This document shows, one piece after another, positions 53,851-63,441 of a stretch of 64,000 nt of DNA. This DNA is from Actinopolyspora xinjiangensis (GTDB lineage Bacteria; Actinomycetota; Actinomycetes; Mycobacteriales; Pseudonocardiaceae): the NCBI RefSeq assembly GCF_900104475.1, contig NZ_FNJR01000001.1, positions 173,629 to 237,628 on the forward strand. The letters are read 5' to 3'. Numbering within the stretch: position 1 is the first letter of the stretch; the number at the start of each line of letters is the position of its first letter. A program made the translations under genes and the position numbers. The notes beneath the pieces are model-generated. The model had not been told where the DNA came from. It did not search any database and worked only from the letters and a program-made list of their open reading frames with translations.

Positions 53851-54010
53851 TCACGTGCGTTGCCCACCCAGGGCGGATTCGACCTGAGCTCGGGCGCGAA
53901 CCTCCTCACCGTCCAGGCAGGCCGCGTACACGTCCAGCAGCACCGCCACGGAGTGTCCGGCCCACTTCGCGACGGTGGTCGGGGCCACTCCCCCGTTGAG
54001 CCAGGTCGAC
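53851..54010 (-). pseudogene. 3' stub of a second, related integrase
   Basis: The last ~52 codons of an AICE integrase (STWLNGGVAPTTVAKWAGHS, LLDVYAACLDGEEVRARAQV), about 80% like int at 38767. The non-coding stretch 53724-53850 also matches that beyond attL. Homology stops abruptly at 54010 (CCAGGTCGAC), where a recombinase gene in the opposite direction begins. It is the remnant of a second element once inserted in tandem. Confidence 0.85.
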
Positions 54011-55261
54011 GAGAAGCGGCACCCGCGCAGCAACGTCACGGTCTCGCAGGTGCTGGAGCAGTGGCTGGAGGTCGCGCGGCACGAGGACAGCACCCGCGAG
54101 CGTTACCAGGATCTGATCCGGCTCTACATCGAACCGACCTTCGGCACCACGACCGCGGCGAAGATCGACGCCGAACTGCTGGAGCGCTGCTACGCCCGGC
54201 TGCGCGCCTGCAAGGACCTGTGCGGCGGTAAACGCGCGAAGGACCACGAGTGCACCCCGCTGGCGTCGAACACCGTGCGCAAGATTCACTTCATCTTCCG
54301 CTCCGCCTTCGACCGGGCGGTGCGCTGGCGCTACCTCTCGGTCAACCAGGCCGAAATCGCCCAGCCGCCGTCGTTCGAACACAGCGAACCCGACCCGCCG
54401 TCGGCCGCCGAGGCCGCGAGTCTGTTGCGGGAAGCCTCGGAGGATCCACAGTGGTGTCTGCTGTTGTGGTTGACCATGGTCACCGGGTGCCGCAGGGGTG
54501 AGCTGTGCGCGCTGCGGTGGGGCGATGTGGACCTCGCGGCAGGGATGCTGTCCATCGAGCGCAGCTACTCCAAGACGCGCGAGCGTGCCCGGGAGAAGAG
54601 CACCAAGACGCGGCAGCGTCGCCGCATCGCGCTGGACACGCACACCGTCGAGCTGCTGCGGGAGCATCGAGAGCAGGCGCGGTCGAACTGCGCCGCCCTC
54701 GGCACGGGTTTCGACGACAACGCGTTCGTCTTCAGCACCGAACCCGACGGGTCCGCTCCGCTGTTGCCCCGAAGCGTCAGCCAGCGCTACCGACGCCTGG
54801 CCCAACGCCTCGAACTGCGCAGCACCCGGCTGCACGCACTACGGCACTACTCCGCGACCGAATTGCTGGCCAACGGCACCGACCTGCGCACCGTCGCGGG
54901 TCGCCTCGGCCACGTCGACGGCGGCGTGACCACGCTGAACACCTACGCCGGCTGGGTCACCGAAGCCGACCGCAAAGCGGCCAACACCATCGCCGACACC
55001 GTCCCCAGACCCGAGCCCGCCAACCGCCGACCCCGCAGCCCCTACGAACACCTCGCCGCCGAACTCCGCGACGCCATCACCACCGGCACCTACTCCCCCG
55101 GCGACGAACTCCCCACCGTCACCGACCTCGCCACCACCCACGACCTCTCCACCGGGACCGTGCAGCGAGCAATCACACTGCTCAGGCAGGAAGGACTCAT
55201 CGACGTCGCCCGCGGACGACGTGCGACAGTTGCTCATAGGGGTCCCCAAGCAGCTCACTAG
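53975..55261 (+). pseudogene. 5'-truncated tyrosine recombinase with GntR C-terminus
   Basis: From 54011 on, the frame encodes a core-binding domain (VTVSQVLEQWLEVAR), a full catalytic domain (Arg in TGCRRGELCAL, HALRHYSATE, GHVDG, Tyr in NTYAGW), and then, after residue ~350, a GntR winged helix (AELRDAITTGTYSPGDELPT). The N-terminal arm domain is missing, and the first ~12 codons are antisense to the integrase stub. The catalytic part could still fold. Confidence 0.75.
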
Positions 55262-55547
55262 GTACACAGGTCCTTGCGCTGTGATCAAGGAGAAAAACTT
55301 TGCTTCAGACCTACGAAACCAGCTTCATGCGAAGCGGTCTGTCTGGCTGATCACTAGTGCTCAAGCACCGTCTCGCGGATCTTCAGTGCGGTTTGGTGCG
55401 GGTCTTCGGGCTGAGGAGTTGGGAAACGAACAGCGCGATCATGCCTGTACCCAGTCAGAGCAAGCGTGCATGATCAATGTCAAAGCTCGCCACCTCGGAC
55501 GGAAACTCAGAGTAGGCACAGCCCACATCCTGCTACGATCACTTTTC

Positions 55548-56135
55548 ATGTCTTGGCTCCAGTTCATAGCGGACCTGGTCGGGGTGCTGGCTTGGCCTGT
55601 TTTGGTATCCGTCGGTCTTGTGATATTCCGAAAGCCGATCACTGCGTTGGCTCAAGGGATGGCCGCAGGTCGTAGCCTGAAACGCGTGAAGGCTGGGCCC
55701 ATTGAAGCCGAGTGGGAACAGCAGCTGGACCAAACTGAACAGGCGATGGTGGGGGCGGCGCAACTTCAAAACGAACGCCCGGATTCGGATACTGCCGAGG
55801 ATCCCCATACCGAGGAGTTGCTGGCCTTGGCATCCAAATCTCCCACCGGTGCTCTCTTGAAGGCGTTCCAACTTCTGGAAATCGAACTGTCTCGTGTTGC
55901 AGAAGAGTCCGGAGTCCTTAAAGACTCCAAACGCCGCAGCACACCTCAGCTGTCAAGGCTCCTGCACGCCGATGGCCGTATTGATGACGAGACCATGACA
56001 AGCGTGCGTTCGGTCAGCGAGGTACGCAATCAGGTTGTTCATGAGGACGCAGACATTACGCCTGCTCGTGCGGCACAGTATGTGCTGGTAGCAATGGAAC
56101 TGCGATCACGAGTAGGAAGAATCTCGGGCCGGTGA
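55548..56135 (+). CDS. Membrane-anchored protein with HEPN-like R-x4-H motif
   Basis: 195 residues. One N-terminal helix (FIADLVGVLAWPVLVSVGLV), then a helical cytosolic domain with LLKAFQLLEIELSRVAEESG and, near the end, SVRSVSEVRNQVVHEDADIT. RNQVVH fits the R-x4-H signature of HEPN RNases. Such proteins are toxins or abortive-infection effectors in many systems. Lower GC than the chromosome. ATG 55548 begins just before the helix. Confidence 0.65.
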   Translation: MSWLQFIADLVGVLAWPVLVSVGLVIFRKPITALAQGMAAGRSLKRVKAGPIEAEWEQQLDQTEQAMVGAAQLQNERPDSDTAEDPHTEELLALASKSPTGALLKAFQLLEIELSRVAEESGVLKDSKRRSTPQLSRLLHADGRIDDETMTSVRSVSEVRNQVVHEDADITPARAAQYVLVAMELRSRVGRISGR

Positions 56136-56425
56136 TTCGCTTGCGCCAAGCAAAGGGGAACCTCGTCCTCATCCCGTCTGACCTGGCTTCGCCCGATCAG
56201 GCCATGTCAAGGGCGCAACCGCTGAACCCAGTAGTACACCCTAATGCCAGACTTGCGCCCCGACACGGCCTGATTCCTCTCGGGAAGGTCAGGGGATATG
56301 AGGACGCTAGGCTACTCCCGAACCGCAACCGATGTCGGGGCCTTTCCATCCCGGCGACCCGTCTGGAACCTGGGGACGGCGAGCTCCTCAAGGGTAGTCT
56401 ATGTCAACACGGCGGCTACGCCTGA
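56132..56425 (+). CDS. Possible small coupled open frame
   Basis: 97 codons, GTG start overlapping the stop of the HEPN-like gene (GTGA). Composition is not clearly coding and it runs into the convergent gene's end. No domain recognised. Confidence 0.25.
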   Translation: MIRLRQAKGNLVLIPSDLASPDQAMSRAQPLNPVVHPNARLAPRHGLIPLGKVRGYEDARLLPNRNRCRGLSIPATRLEPGDGELLKGSLCQHGGYA

Positions 56426-57423
56426 GGAATTGTCCGATATACAGCCATAGGAATTATCGAAAAACCAGGAAACGGTGGAGCGTCTGCAATTCCCTGTCCG
56501 GCGATATCTTCCATAACTGAATTTAGACCGGAAACAAACTTGTTTCGATCGATAACATCACCACTTGCGGCCATAAAGTCCATGTTCTTCATTTTTCCAA
56601 GATCAGGCTTCTTCGAAAAGAACCCTATGGTCCCTACTACAGTCCATTCTTGTTCCTGCCTGCCATAGCGCGAGAACAGAACTTCGGGCTCTGCATCAAG
56701 ATACCTTCGCCCCTGCTGAAGCCGTGCCGTAGCCGACCATTCTACCCCCTTTTGCGACGATAGCAGCAAGTGCAATCCATCCGTAAAGAGCGCTCTTGAC
56801 ACTTGCACAAAAGACCGGAGCTGTTCCGCATTAACAGCCTCGGAAAATATAGAGGAATCAAAGTCTTCTACAGCGTCTTCCAGCGTCTTATCTTCAGAAT
56901 TTTTGCTTTTTGCTGATTTTCCTTTTTGTGCATTCTTCGCATGAGGATTGGATGCCCTATTGAGGCGCCCCAGTCCTGCACCCAACGTGGACATACTTGC
57001 CAGTACCTGCGCTACGTGTTGGGAATCAAAGAGTTGACCATTGGCGGTTAGGCGAACTATCGATCCCTCTCGAGCTTGCTCTCGGAGTGCTTGCACATCT
57101 TTCACAGTTGAATCATCAAAAATGCCTGATATATCTCTTAGCCACCCTTCTGATTCGAGTATTTCTTCCAGTTCCGGAAATAGGGCATCAAGGAGCGTTC
57201 TTTGTTGTGAGTCTTCGGCTGTATGACCACTATCATGACCAAGCCATTTTTGCACTCCAGCGTGGAACTTCTTTGTGCTTGATACAGACTTGCTGTCTTG
57301 TTCTGGAACCCCACCGACGCGCTGCGCCAACAATGAGCGGACGCGGTCAATGTCGGCATATAGAAACTCGCGAAGTACTTGCGCATGAGCATCCTCGCTG
57401 GATTGTATATTGGACATAGTCAT
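56416..57423 (-). CDS. DUF6414-like protein
   Basis: 335 residues. The start LREFLYADIDRVRSLLAQRV with GGVPEQ resembles DUF6414 family proteins, as does the C-terminal part (EVLFSRYGRQEQEWTVVGTI, PPFPGFSIIPMAVYRTI). A Lys/Ser/Asn-rich linker near residue 180 is typical of lower-GC DNA. GC content is close to 45-50%, far below neighbours, so it was acquired recently. Its function is unknown; it converges with the HEPN-like gene. Start ATG 57423 or 57417. Confidence 0.6.
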   Translation of the reverse strand: MTMSNIQSSEDAHAQVLREFLYADIDRVRSLLAQRVGGVPEQDSKSVSSTKKFHAGVQKWLGHDSGHTAEDSQQRTLLDALFPELEEILESEGWLRDISGIFDDSTVKDVQALREQAREGSIVRLTANGQLFDSQHVAQVLASMSTLGAGLGRLNRASNPHAKNAQKGKSAKSKNSEDKTLEDAVEDFDSSIFSEAVNAEQLRSFVQVSRALFTDGLHLLLSSQKGVEWSATARLQQGRRYLDAEPEVLFSRYGRQEQEWTVVGTIGFFSKKPDLGKMKNMDFMAASGDVIDRNKFVSGLNSVMEDIAGQGIADAPPFPGFSIIPMAVYRTIPQA

Positions 57424-57724
57424 GTCCCACTTATCGAACCCGTGGTGGCGAACGTTACAGCTTTCCTTATTGAAAGGCGGCATCGCCGCGGTCTCTGGCC
57501 GCCTGCCTTCCACCCGGTATCTTGGGGATACCGCCCGCTCGTCCGCGTCACGCTCGGCTGCTGGCGCCGGGATCGGCGCCAGCCACACGCCCGTCGTCCG
57601 GCCCGAGCCAAGCGCACCAATCGCGAGCAGACTGCCCCGGCAGGGGCCCTCCCTTGATGAAGAATAGAAACTTTACACACACGCACACCGGGACTGGGCT
57701 GGTCGATGGTCCAGTCAGCGGCGG
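57424..57724. other. Intergenic region
   Basis: About 300 bp; GC returns to chromosomal level from 57500 on. No gene or clear motif seen. Confidence 0.35.
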
Positions 57725-58195
57725 TCAGCTGAGATACGGCTCGGAACGTTCCTGCAACGCGTGCTCGATGCGCATCCGCATCGTGGGGTGCATGGTCAAC
57801 GAATCCAGCTCCGCGGGATCGACCCAGTGCACGCGGCGGCTCTCACCGCTGGGCCGTAGTCGTCCTTCCACCGGTCGGGCGGTGAACACGATCGAGAACT
57901 CCTGGCGGACCTCGCCGTCGTCGTAGGCGATCACGTGTCGCGGGTCGGAGTAGATGCCGACGATGCCGGTGATCTCCACCGTCAGCCCGGTCTCCTCGGC
58001 AACCTCGCGCAGGGCGGCTTGGCGGGTGGTCTCGCCGAGGTCCTGCGCTCCGCCGGGCAGGGCCCACAGCTCGTTGTCGGTGCGCTCGATCAACAACACA
58101 CGACCGGACTCGTCACGAACCACCACGGCCACCGCCACCACCAGACTGTTGGCGGCCGGGGCCCGCGGATCGCCGTAGTAGTCCCGCTTGCTCAT
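57725..58195 (-). CDS. Nudix hydrolase
   Basis: 156 residues with box GGAQDLGETTRQAALREVAE then ETGL, MutT-like. Hydrolyses a nucleoside diphosphate derivative; substrate unknown. A lone gene between mobile-element relics. Confidence 0.85.
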   Translation of the reverse strand: MSKRDYYGDPRAPAANSLVVAVAVVVRDESGRVLLIERTDNELWALPGGAQDLGETTRQAALREVAEETGLTVEITGIVGIYSDPRHVIAYDDGEVRQEFSIVFTARPVEGRLRPSGESRRVHWVDPAELDSLTMHPTMRMRIEHALQERSEPYLS

Positions 58196-58212
58196 GGTCC
58201 CTGCCTCTCAGA

Positions 58213-58606
58213 TCAACGCCGAAACGGCGTCCCGCACAGCATCGGGTACTGGTGGCGCGCGGTACGGGAGGCAGCGGGCTGCGAAGACGTCCGCCGCCAC
58301 GACCTACGGCATTTCTACGCGAGCAGGCTGATCGCTTCGGGCTGTGACGTGGTGACCGTGCAGCGGGCGCTCGGCCACTCCACACCGTCGATCACCTTGC
58401 ACACCTACTCGCACTCGTGGCCGTCAGCCGAGGGCCGGACTCGCGAGGCAGCCGCCCGGACAGGCGCCGAAGTCTGGGGAGACGCTGACGAACACCTGAC
58501 GAACGACGAATCGAGTCAGGCCGCTGAACTGCCGAAACGGCGTCCACTACACGTTGAAGCGGAACAACTCACCGGGTTTCGTAACCAACACCGATGGTGT
58601 CAATAA
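58213..58606 (+). pseudogene. C-terminal fragment of a tyrosine integrase
   Basis: Reads GYWWRAVREAAGCEDVRRHD, LRHFYASRLIASGCDVVTVQ, ALGHSTPSITLHTYSHSW: the His-x-x-Arg, late His and Tyr of a phage-type integrase, without the N-terminal two thirds. It starts right behind the Nudix gene's start and differs from the two AICE integrases. Confidence 0.8.
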
Positions 58607-59156
58607 GCCAGTTGGCCTGGTCAAACGTTGTTCTTAACTTTCCGTAGCTTTATTGTCATTCTTGGTGTCCTGATGGCCAGCTGAGTGGCAGGACCTTGCC
58701 CACACTGGTTGGGGTTCGACCGGACGCCACTCTGAGTCAACTCTCCACCTCCCTGCACCCCGTGGATTACCGGCCGTACTCCTCGACATGATGCACTGAT
58801 CGCTGTCACCTCTTGCTATCTGACCGAATAGCGGGAGCAACTGATTAGTGAGAGCGGCCGTTGTGCGTCGTCTGTCGTTGTTTTCGGCCAGCCGTAGCTA
58901 GTCTGGGCCCAGTAACCGCCCAGCCGCGGCAGACGAGCACCAGCTCCCATCATCCTGCTGATCTGTGTTCCCTGGCGAAGACATCCTCGTAAGCCTTGGC
59001 GTAGCACCCCTTCAAGATGGTTTAATCCATCCTGTGGTGGATCAACCAGACGAATTCCTACTGGGCCAAAACGGAAGCCGCTTAAGCATTTCGTGAGCCT
59101 GGCTTGCAATTAGCCTTGGCATCCTGTCAATAACGGCACTGGGAACGCTAGTTGTT
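58607..59156. other. Intergenic region, low GC
   Basis: 550 bp with no convincing gene. A partial inverted repeat lies near 59018-59040 (GGTTTAATCCATCC/GGATCAACC). Confidence 0.3.
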
Positions 59157-59300
59157 GTGGCGAGCATACAAGGTGCGGATACTCTGTCGACTGTTGCCCT
59201 TGCGCTCGCCGTCCTAGCCTTCGCATCACAGCTAATTGTCTCCCTTGTTCAGACGAACTCTAACGCTCAACAGATTTCCCAATCGGAAAGAATTAATACT
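59157..59300 (+). pseudogene. Small membrane protein cut by an IS element
   Basis: 48 codons (a further hydrophobic run is open upstream) with a helix TLSTVALALAVLAFASQLIV then QTNSNAQQISQSERINT, broken at the left IS end. No clear continuation past 60178. Function unknown. Confidence 0.4.
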
Positions 59301-60178
59301 GAAGGCTATGCAAGTGAGCTGAAGATGAGGGCAGTTAATAAAAAGCAACGGCCTTTCCGGTACCATGCTGTTCGACCAAGAACAAGCTGTACGCCAAGGA
59401 AAGACCGTTGCGTTACGAGGATACCACAGGGCTGAGTGAGGACCAGCTGTGCTGGTTGACTGAGCGGATCAGTGGGTTGATTCGGTGGGACCCGAGGAAC
59501 ACGGTGTCGGTGTTCATGGCTCTGGTGGTGACACTGGAGTCCTACCGGACGAATCTGACCCAGAAACAACTGGCGGCGTTCCGGAACACGAGTCAGTCGA
59601 CAATCTCGCGGGTGCTGCGTCGGTTCGAGCCCGTCCTGGCCGAGCTCCTGGACGAGATACACGCCCCACTGGAGGAGTTCCACGGACGAGTCACCCTCGT
59701 CGACGGTGTACTCATCCCCACAGGAAACCGTCGTGACCAGGAGAGACCGTACTCGGGAAAACACCGACGCTACGGCGTGCGCCTGCAGCTGACCACCGAT
59801 CTCCACGGGAACCTTCTCACGTGTTCGGAGATCTTTCCCGGCGCCACCCATGACCTCACGGTGTTCCGGAACTCATCACTGCACGAGACGCTGAACCATG
59901 CCAACACCATCGGCGATCTCGGCTACCTGGGCAGCACCATCACCCACCCCACCAAAACACCGAAAAACGGAACACTCGACCCCGACAGAGAAAAATCCAA
60001 CACGACAATAGCGTTCCTACACTATCCGATCGAACGCGCCATCGCCCACCTGAAAAACTGGACCATCCTCGCCAGCCGATACCGCCGCCCACTCGTCCAA
60101 CTCCAACGAATCCTCCACATCATCACCGGACTCCAACGACTCCAAGAGACCTGGTAAACAGTTCAGTGCATAACCTTC
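59301..60178 (+). mobile_element. IS5-type insertion sequence, 878 bp
   Basis: Left end GAAGGCTATGCA (59301-59312), right end TGCATAACCTTC (60167-60178), 11 of 12 matching as inverted repeats. One transposase gene inside. A target duplication is not clear. Confidence 0.7.
59408..60157 (+). CDS. IS5/DDE_4-family transposase
   Basis: 249 residues. N-terminal HTH (LTQKQLAAFRNTSQSTISRV) and a DDE domain: Asp in TLVDGVLIP, Asp in TIGDLGYLG, Glu in YPIERAIAHLKNW. TTG start in the usual place. Looks full-length, so the element may be active. Confidence 0.88.
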   Translation: MRYEDTTGLSEDQLCWLTERISGLIRWDPRNTVSVFMALVVTLESYRTNLTQKQLAAFRNTSQSTISRVLRRFEPVLAELLDEIHAPLEEFHGRVTLVDGVLIPTGNRRDQERPYSGKHRRYGVRLQLTTDLHGNLLTCSEIFPGATHDLTVFRNSSLHETLNHANTIGDLGYLGSTITHPTKTPKNGTLDPDREKSNTTIAFLHYPIERAIAHLKNWTILASRYRRPLVQLQRILHIITGLQRLQETW

Positions 60179-60244
60179 AATAATTACAGATACAAATAGT
60201 ATCGCTCAAACTTCGCGTTCAATAAATACACCGACTCGGCTAAT

Positions 60245-60400
60245 GAAGGTTATGCAGGTGCGCGATTAAAAGCGGGAGACTTCGTTTATCCAGAGTTCCG
60301 CTCGGGGTTGTTCCCAGCGGGGAAGCCTTCTCCAGGGAGGAGTTTCCTGTCTCCTTCTCTGTGACAAACCCCCTGGTCAGCGATTCTGTGCATAACCTTC
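60245..60400. mobile_element. MITE related to the neighbouring IS
   Basis: 156 bp with ends GAAGGTTATGCA and TGCATAACCTTC. The left end resembles that of the IS for ~19 bp; the right end matches that of the IS at 24 of 29 positions. No coding capacity. An internal-deletion derivative that the IS transposase could move. Confidence 0.65.
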
Positions 60401-60642
60401 ATATGAATTTTTCTCAGTTTGTCTGGGCGTCCTATAAGTCGACTTCCGACATCGATCTCGACAGCAATGGTGGACCCGGTGCATATCCAGGAAATATCCG
60501 GGATTCCGTCTTCGCCGTCACTTATCGGACCCTCTGATTGACACAGCTCGCCCAGTAATGGGCAGGTATTCCATGCGGTAGGGTATTATCCGTGAAATTG
60601 CGGATGATGCTCTACCGCAGCTTCGTATATTTCGGGAGCCTC

Positions 60643-61896
60643 ATGACTCGATCTTCGTTCTCCTCTGCACGCGCAACGGTTGGGCTCGCCGTAGTCCTGC
60701 TGACCACGTCGGCATGCTTGGGTCCTTCGGCGGATGTCGAAGAGCCGCAGGATGTGACCTTGGACGGCGTTCGGGCTGCCGCCTACATTAGCTCTCCGGC
60801 GCAGGACGTCGGGGATTCGTCCGCGGGGCACCTCGTCCTGGTCGACGAGGCGGGAGAGATCAGCGTCGCCGAAACCTCCGGCATGGATACCGCGGCGATC
60901 GGGTGGTCGGAGGACGGGCTGTTCTTCTCCGACACTGAACAGGACTATCAGCTCACCGCTGAAGGACTCCGTACCACCGACAGCCCCAAGGCCCCATCAC
61001 AGCACGCGCTGTTCCCGACGGGCGATGGCGGCTTCATCGGCCTGTTCAATAAAGGAACCACAGGAGTCGGTTATACCGAGCAGCTGGTGACCCATACTGA
61101 CGGCGCATCAAGCCGGAAGAATGTCGAGGGCTACTATCAAGTAGCCGGCTCCTGCGATGGTGAGATCTACGGTCTGGCCCAGCCTTCCGGAGACTATGAA
61201 CAGGTAGCCGCCAAACAGGGACTCGAAATCCGGGGCACCCATGGGCCAGCGTCGTTCATGCTGACTCGTCTCTCAGGTGACGATTCCAGCTCATCAGACT
61301 TGCCCGAAGCGGATGCTGTCGGCCAGAACGAGCGACTCGTCGGGATGGCGCCGGTCTCGGGGTCCGCACAGCAGAACCACGATGCGCCCTGTCGAGAGGA
61401 GACGATGTACCACTTGGCTGCGGTTGCTGATGACAGCGGGAATCCTGAGCGGCCGGTTGTCCTTCGAGCCTGGGACGTCTCCACTGGTGAGGTGGTCGAG
61501 ACGCCACTCACTGATGCGAACGGAGAGAGCGTTCGACCGAACAGTTCTTACGGCCTTGCCATCCTCGACAGTACAGTTCTCTCGGACGACGGCCAGAGCT
61601 TTTTGTGGGCTTCGCTGGATCGCCAGGCGTTCATGCGGACCGACATCGACACGGGAAAGACGGTCGAAGAGTTCCCTCTCGAAGACGAGATCGTGCCGCG
61701 CAGCAGCGAGGTCAGCGCGACCATCCGTGACGACCGCTTGGCTCTGATTACACAGACCTCGGACGGGGACGAACCGGAGCTACGGATCTACGACCAGAGC
61801 ACCGGCGAGAGCCTCATGCACACGAGTCTGCCGGATATGTCTGATCTCCTCGAAGGCCCGCATCAGTTGCGTAGCATGGCACTCCGCCCCGAGTAA
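60643..61896 (+). CDS. Putative lipoprotein with propeller-like repeats
   Basis: 417 residues. Signal peptide SARATVGLAVVLLTTSAC with a lipobox TSAC. The rest alternates short beta motifs (HLVLVDEAGEISVAE, IGWSEDGLFFSD, LRAWDVSTGEVVETPL, LRIYDQSTGESLMH), like a beta-propeller. Exported and anchored outside. ATG 60643 is used since GGGAG precedes it. Unknown role. Confidence 0.75.
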   Translation: MTRSSFSSARATVGLAVVLLTTSACLGPSADVEEPQDVTLDGVRAAAYISSPAQDVGDSSAGHLVLVDEAGEISVAETSGMDTAAIGWSEDGLFFSDTEQDYQLTAEGLRTTDSPKAPSQHALFPTGDGGFIGLFNKGTTGVGYTEQLVTHTDGASSRKNVEGYYQVAGSCDGEIYGLAQPSGDYEQVAAKQGLEIRGTHGPASFMLTRLSGDDSSSSDLPEADAVGQNERLVGMAPVSGSAQQNHDAPCREETMYHLAAVADDSGNPERPVVLRAWDVSTGEVVETPLTDANGESVRPNSSYGLAILDSTVLSDDGQSFLWASLDRQAFMRTDIDTGKTVEEFPLEDEIVPRSSEVSATIRDDRLALITQTSDGDEPELRIYDQSTGESLMHTSLPDMSDLLEGPHQLRSMALRPE

Positions 61897-62448
61897 TCCC
61901 CTGGGGAACAATCATGACAAATTAAACGCCAGCGAGTATCGATGCTGCTCACAGCGTCAGAGATCAGCACTCGACCGGAATCTAGAGCAAGCTGAAGCAG
62001 CCTACCGACCAGCGACATCATTCAATCCTTCCGGGGTCTGAGCAGTAGGAGTGTAGGAACCTCCGGTAACGATCTTCCTTCCTGGTTACAGCAGCGAGAA
62101 CAGGGAGTCGGGACCGTCCCAGCCGCTCCACAGCTGTGTGTCGACACCTCGATCACCAGCCGAAACCGTGCCTAGCGCCAAATGCCGTACCGCTACTACT
62201 CAGACCCCCAATTGGCCCAGACTCCCGCATCCGTCAATGTGGCCGTCTATGGTCACCAAGTCGCCTACAGACTGTATGACACCGCCAAGCGACAAAAACA
62301 GCACTGACCAAAGAAGTGGCGTTTTCACTGGCCAGCATCACCAAGAAGACTATGAGGCCAGCTCTTCTTGATCTCCTAGAAGGGGTATCATTACTCCACG
62401 GTTCAGGGTCTACCCCTCGGGGCATCCCCACTTTACCCCCACTTTTGC
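61897..62448. other. Intergenic region
   Basis: 552 bp, moderate GC, no gene supported. CCCC/GGGG-rich short inverted repeats occur near 62412-62430. Confidence 0.3.
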
Positions 62449-62600
62449 TCAGTCTTCCCGGTGCAGGTCGGCCAGGGCTCTGGCCGCCGAGTCACAGGCC
62501 GTCTTCCGGTTCATGTACACGTCCAGGGTCAGGCTGCCTCCGATCGTGCCCGAGGTAGTCCGCGATCCCGCGGGCCGACACTCCGGCCTCGCCAAGGACG
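62449..62600 (-). pseudogene. Frameshifted end of a tyrosine integrase
   Basis: The minus strand reads GEAGVSARGIADYLGH and, in another frame, GSLTLDVYMNRKTACDSAAR ALADLHRED then stop. These are the last ~50 codons of an integrase, with the Tyr in DVYM. Frameshifted after the late His. Confidence 0.65.
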
Positions 62601-62808
62601 ATCCCGGTCAGAGCCACTGAGAATGCTCACCGCACGCACGTCAGTTCAGCCGGCACTGTGATCGGTCGGACACTCATCTCCACGAAGCTTTGTTCCACTG
62701 TGGATTCCTTGATCCAGACACTTCCCCCAGAGGCCACCACGCTTGCGACGTAGCAAACGCACTTGGCCGTGTTCGCCGAGAAAGGGCCAAAATCACTCAG
62801 ACGAGGGA

Positions 62809-62837
62809 TCGACAGAGATGATCTGTACGAGTATAAT
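62809..62837 (+). promoter_or_regulatory. Near-consensus promoter
   Basis: TCGACA (62809-62814), 17-bp spacer, TATAAT (62832-62837). The expected transcript start lies a few bases before the hairpin at 62846. Confidence 0.65.
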
Positions 62838-62845
62838 CAGAAAAA

Positions 62846-62882
62846 CATGTAGTACTCGCCGCCCCACGACGAGTACTACATG
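62846..62882. promoter_or_regulatory. 13-bp perfect hairpin at predicted transcript start
   Basis: CATGTAGTACTCG pairs with CGAGTACTACATG around an 11-nt loop. Lies right behind the promoter at 62809 and 150 bp ahead of the small peptide gene. Could be a 5' stabiliser, an attenuator, an operator, or part of a small RNA. Confidence 0.7.
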
Positions 62883-63031
62883 ACGTTGCAGTCGAAGACC
62901 GGAGGCCCTTTGACCAGTCTAAACATCCTCAGTGGGTTCCCACTATAGCAGGCTAGTCACCTTACTGTCTATCAGAGCTGAGAAACCTATCAGTCCTGAC
63001 AGGCAGCACGGGCCTCCGAACCGGAGGGCGT

Positions 63032-63220
63032 ATGGATCTAGGCAGCCTGCCAACCGACGTGTCCGATACCAAAGTAGCTACGCTGTGGTGTCTTGCCATC
63101 ACCATGTCTGGTGACGTGGCTGGAGCGAGTACGAGCACTACTGTCCTTGGGGGACTCATCGCGCTCCTCCTGGGAGTCGGTGCTACCGTACAGCTCTTTG
63201 CCGGAGGCGAAGAGGAGTGA
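63032..63220 (+). CDS. Small membrane peptide
   Basis: 62 residues. Soluble start MDLGSLPTDVSDTKVATLWC, a Thr/Ser stretch (TMSGDVAGASTSTT), then one hydrophobic segment (VLGGLIALLLGVGATVQLF) and an acidic end GGEEE. GGAGG lies 4 bp before the ATG. No family known. Might be a toxin-like or secreted peptide; inference only. Confidence 0.5.
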   Translation: MDLGSLPTDVSDTKVATLWCLAITMSGDVAGASTSTTVLGGLIALLLGVGATVQLFAGGEEE

Positions 63221-63441
63221 GCTGCTCTCAGCTCACGATTTTCGGACACGCCTCAGTACCTCATGCCAGAGGCACTGGCAGGCTCGTTTGACGTGGGAGT
63301 TCAGGTGCAAGACGTTGCGGCCTGAACTCCCACATGACGAATGAAGCTACTGTATTCGAAACCGGCCATCGGCGGTATCGCTTCCCACGCAGTCCCCACA
63401 CGAGTCAACGGCAACAGCCCGTTGCCACCGCTATGCAACAG

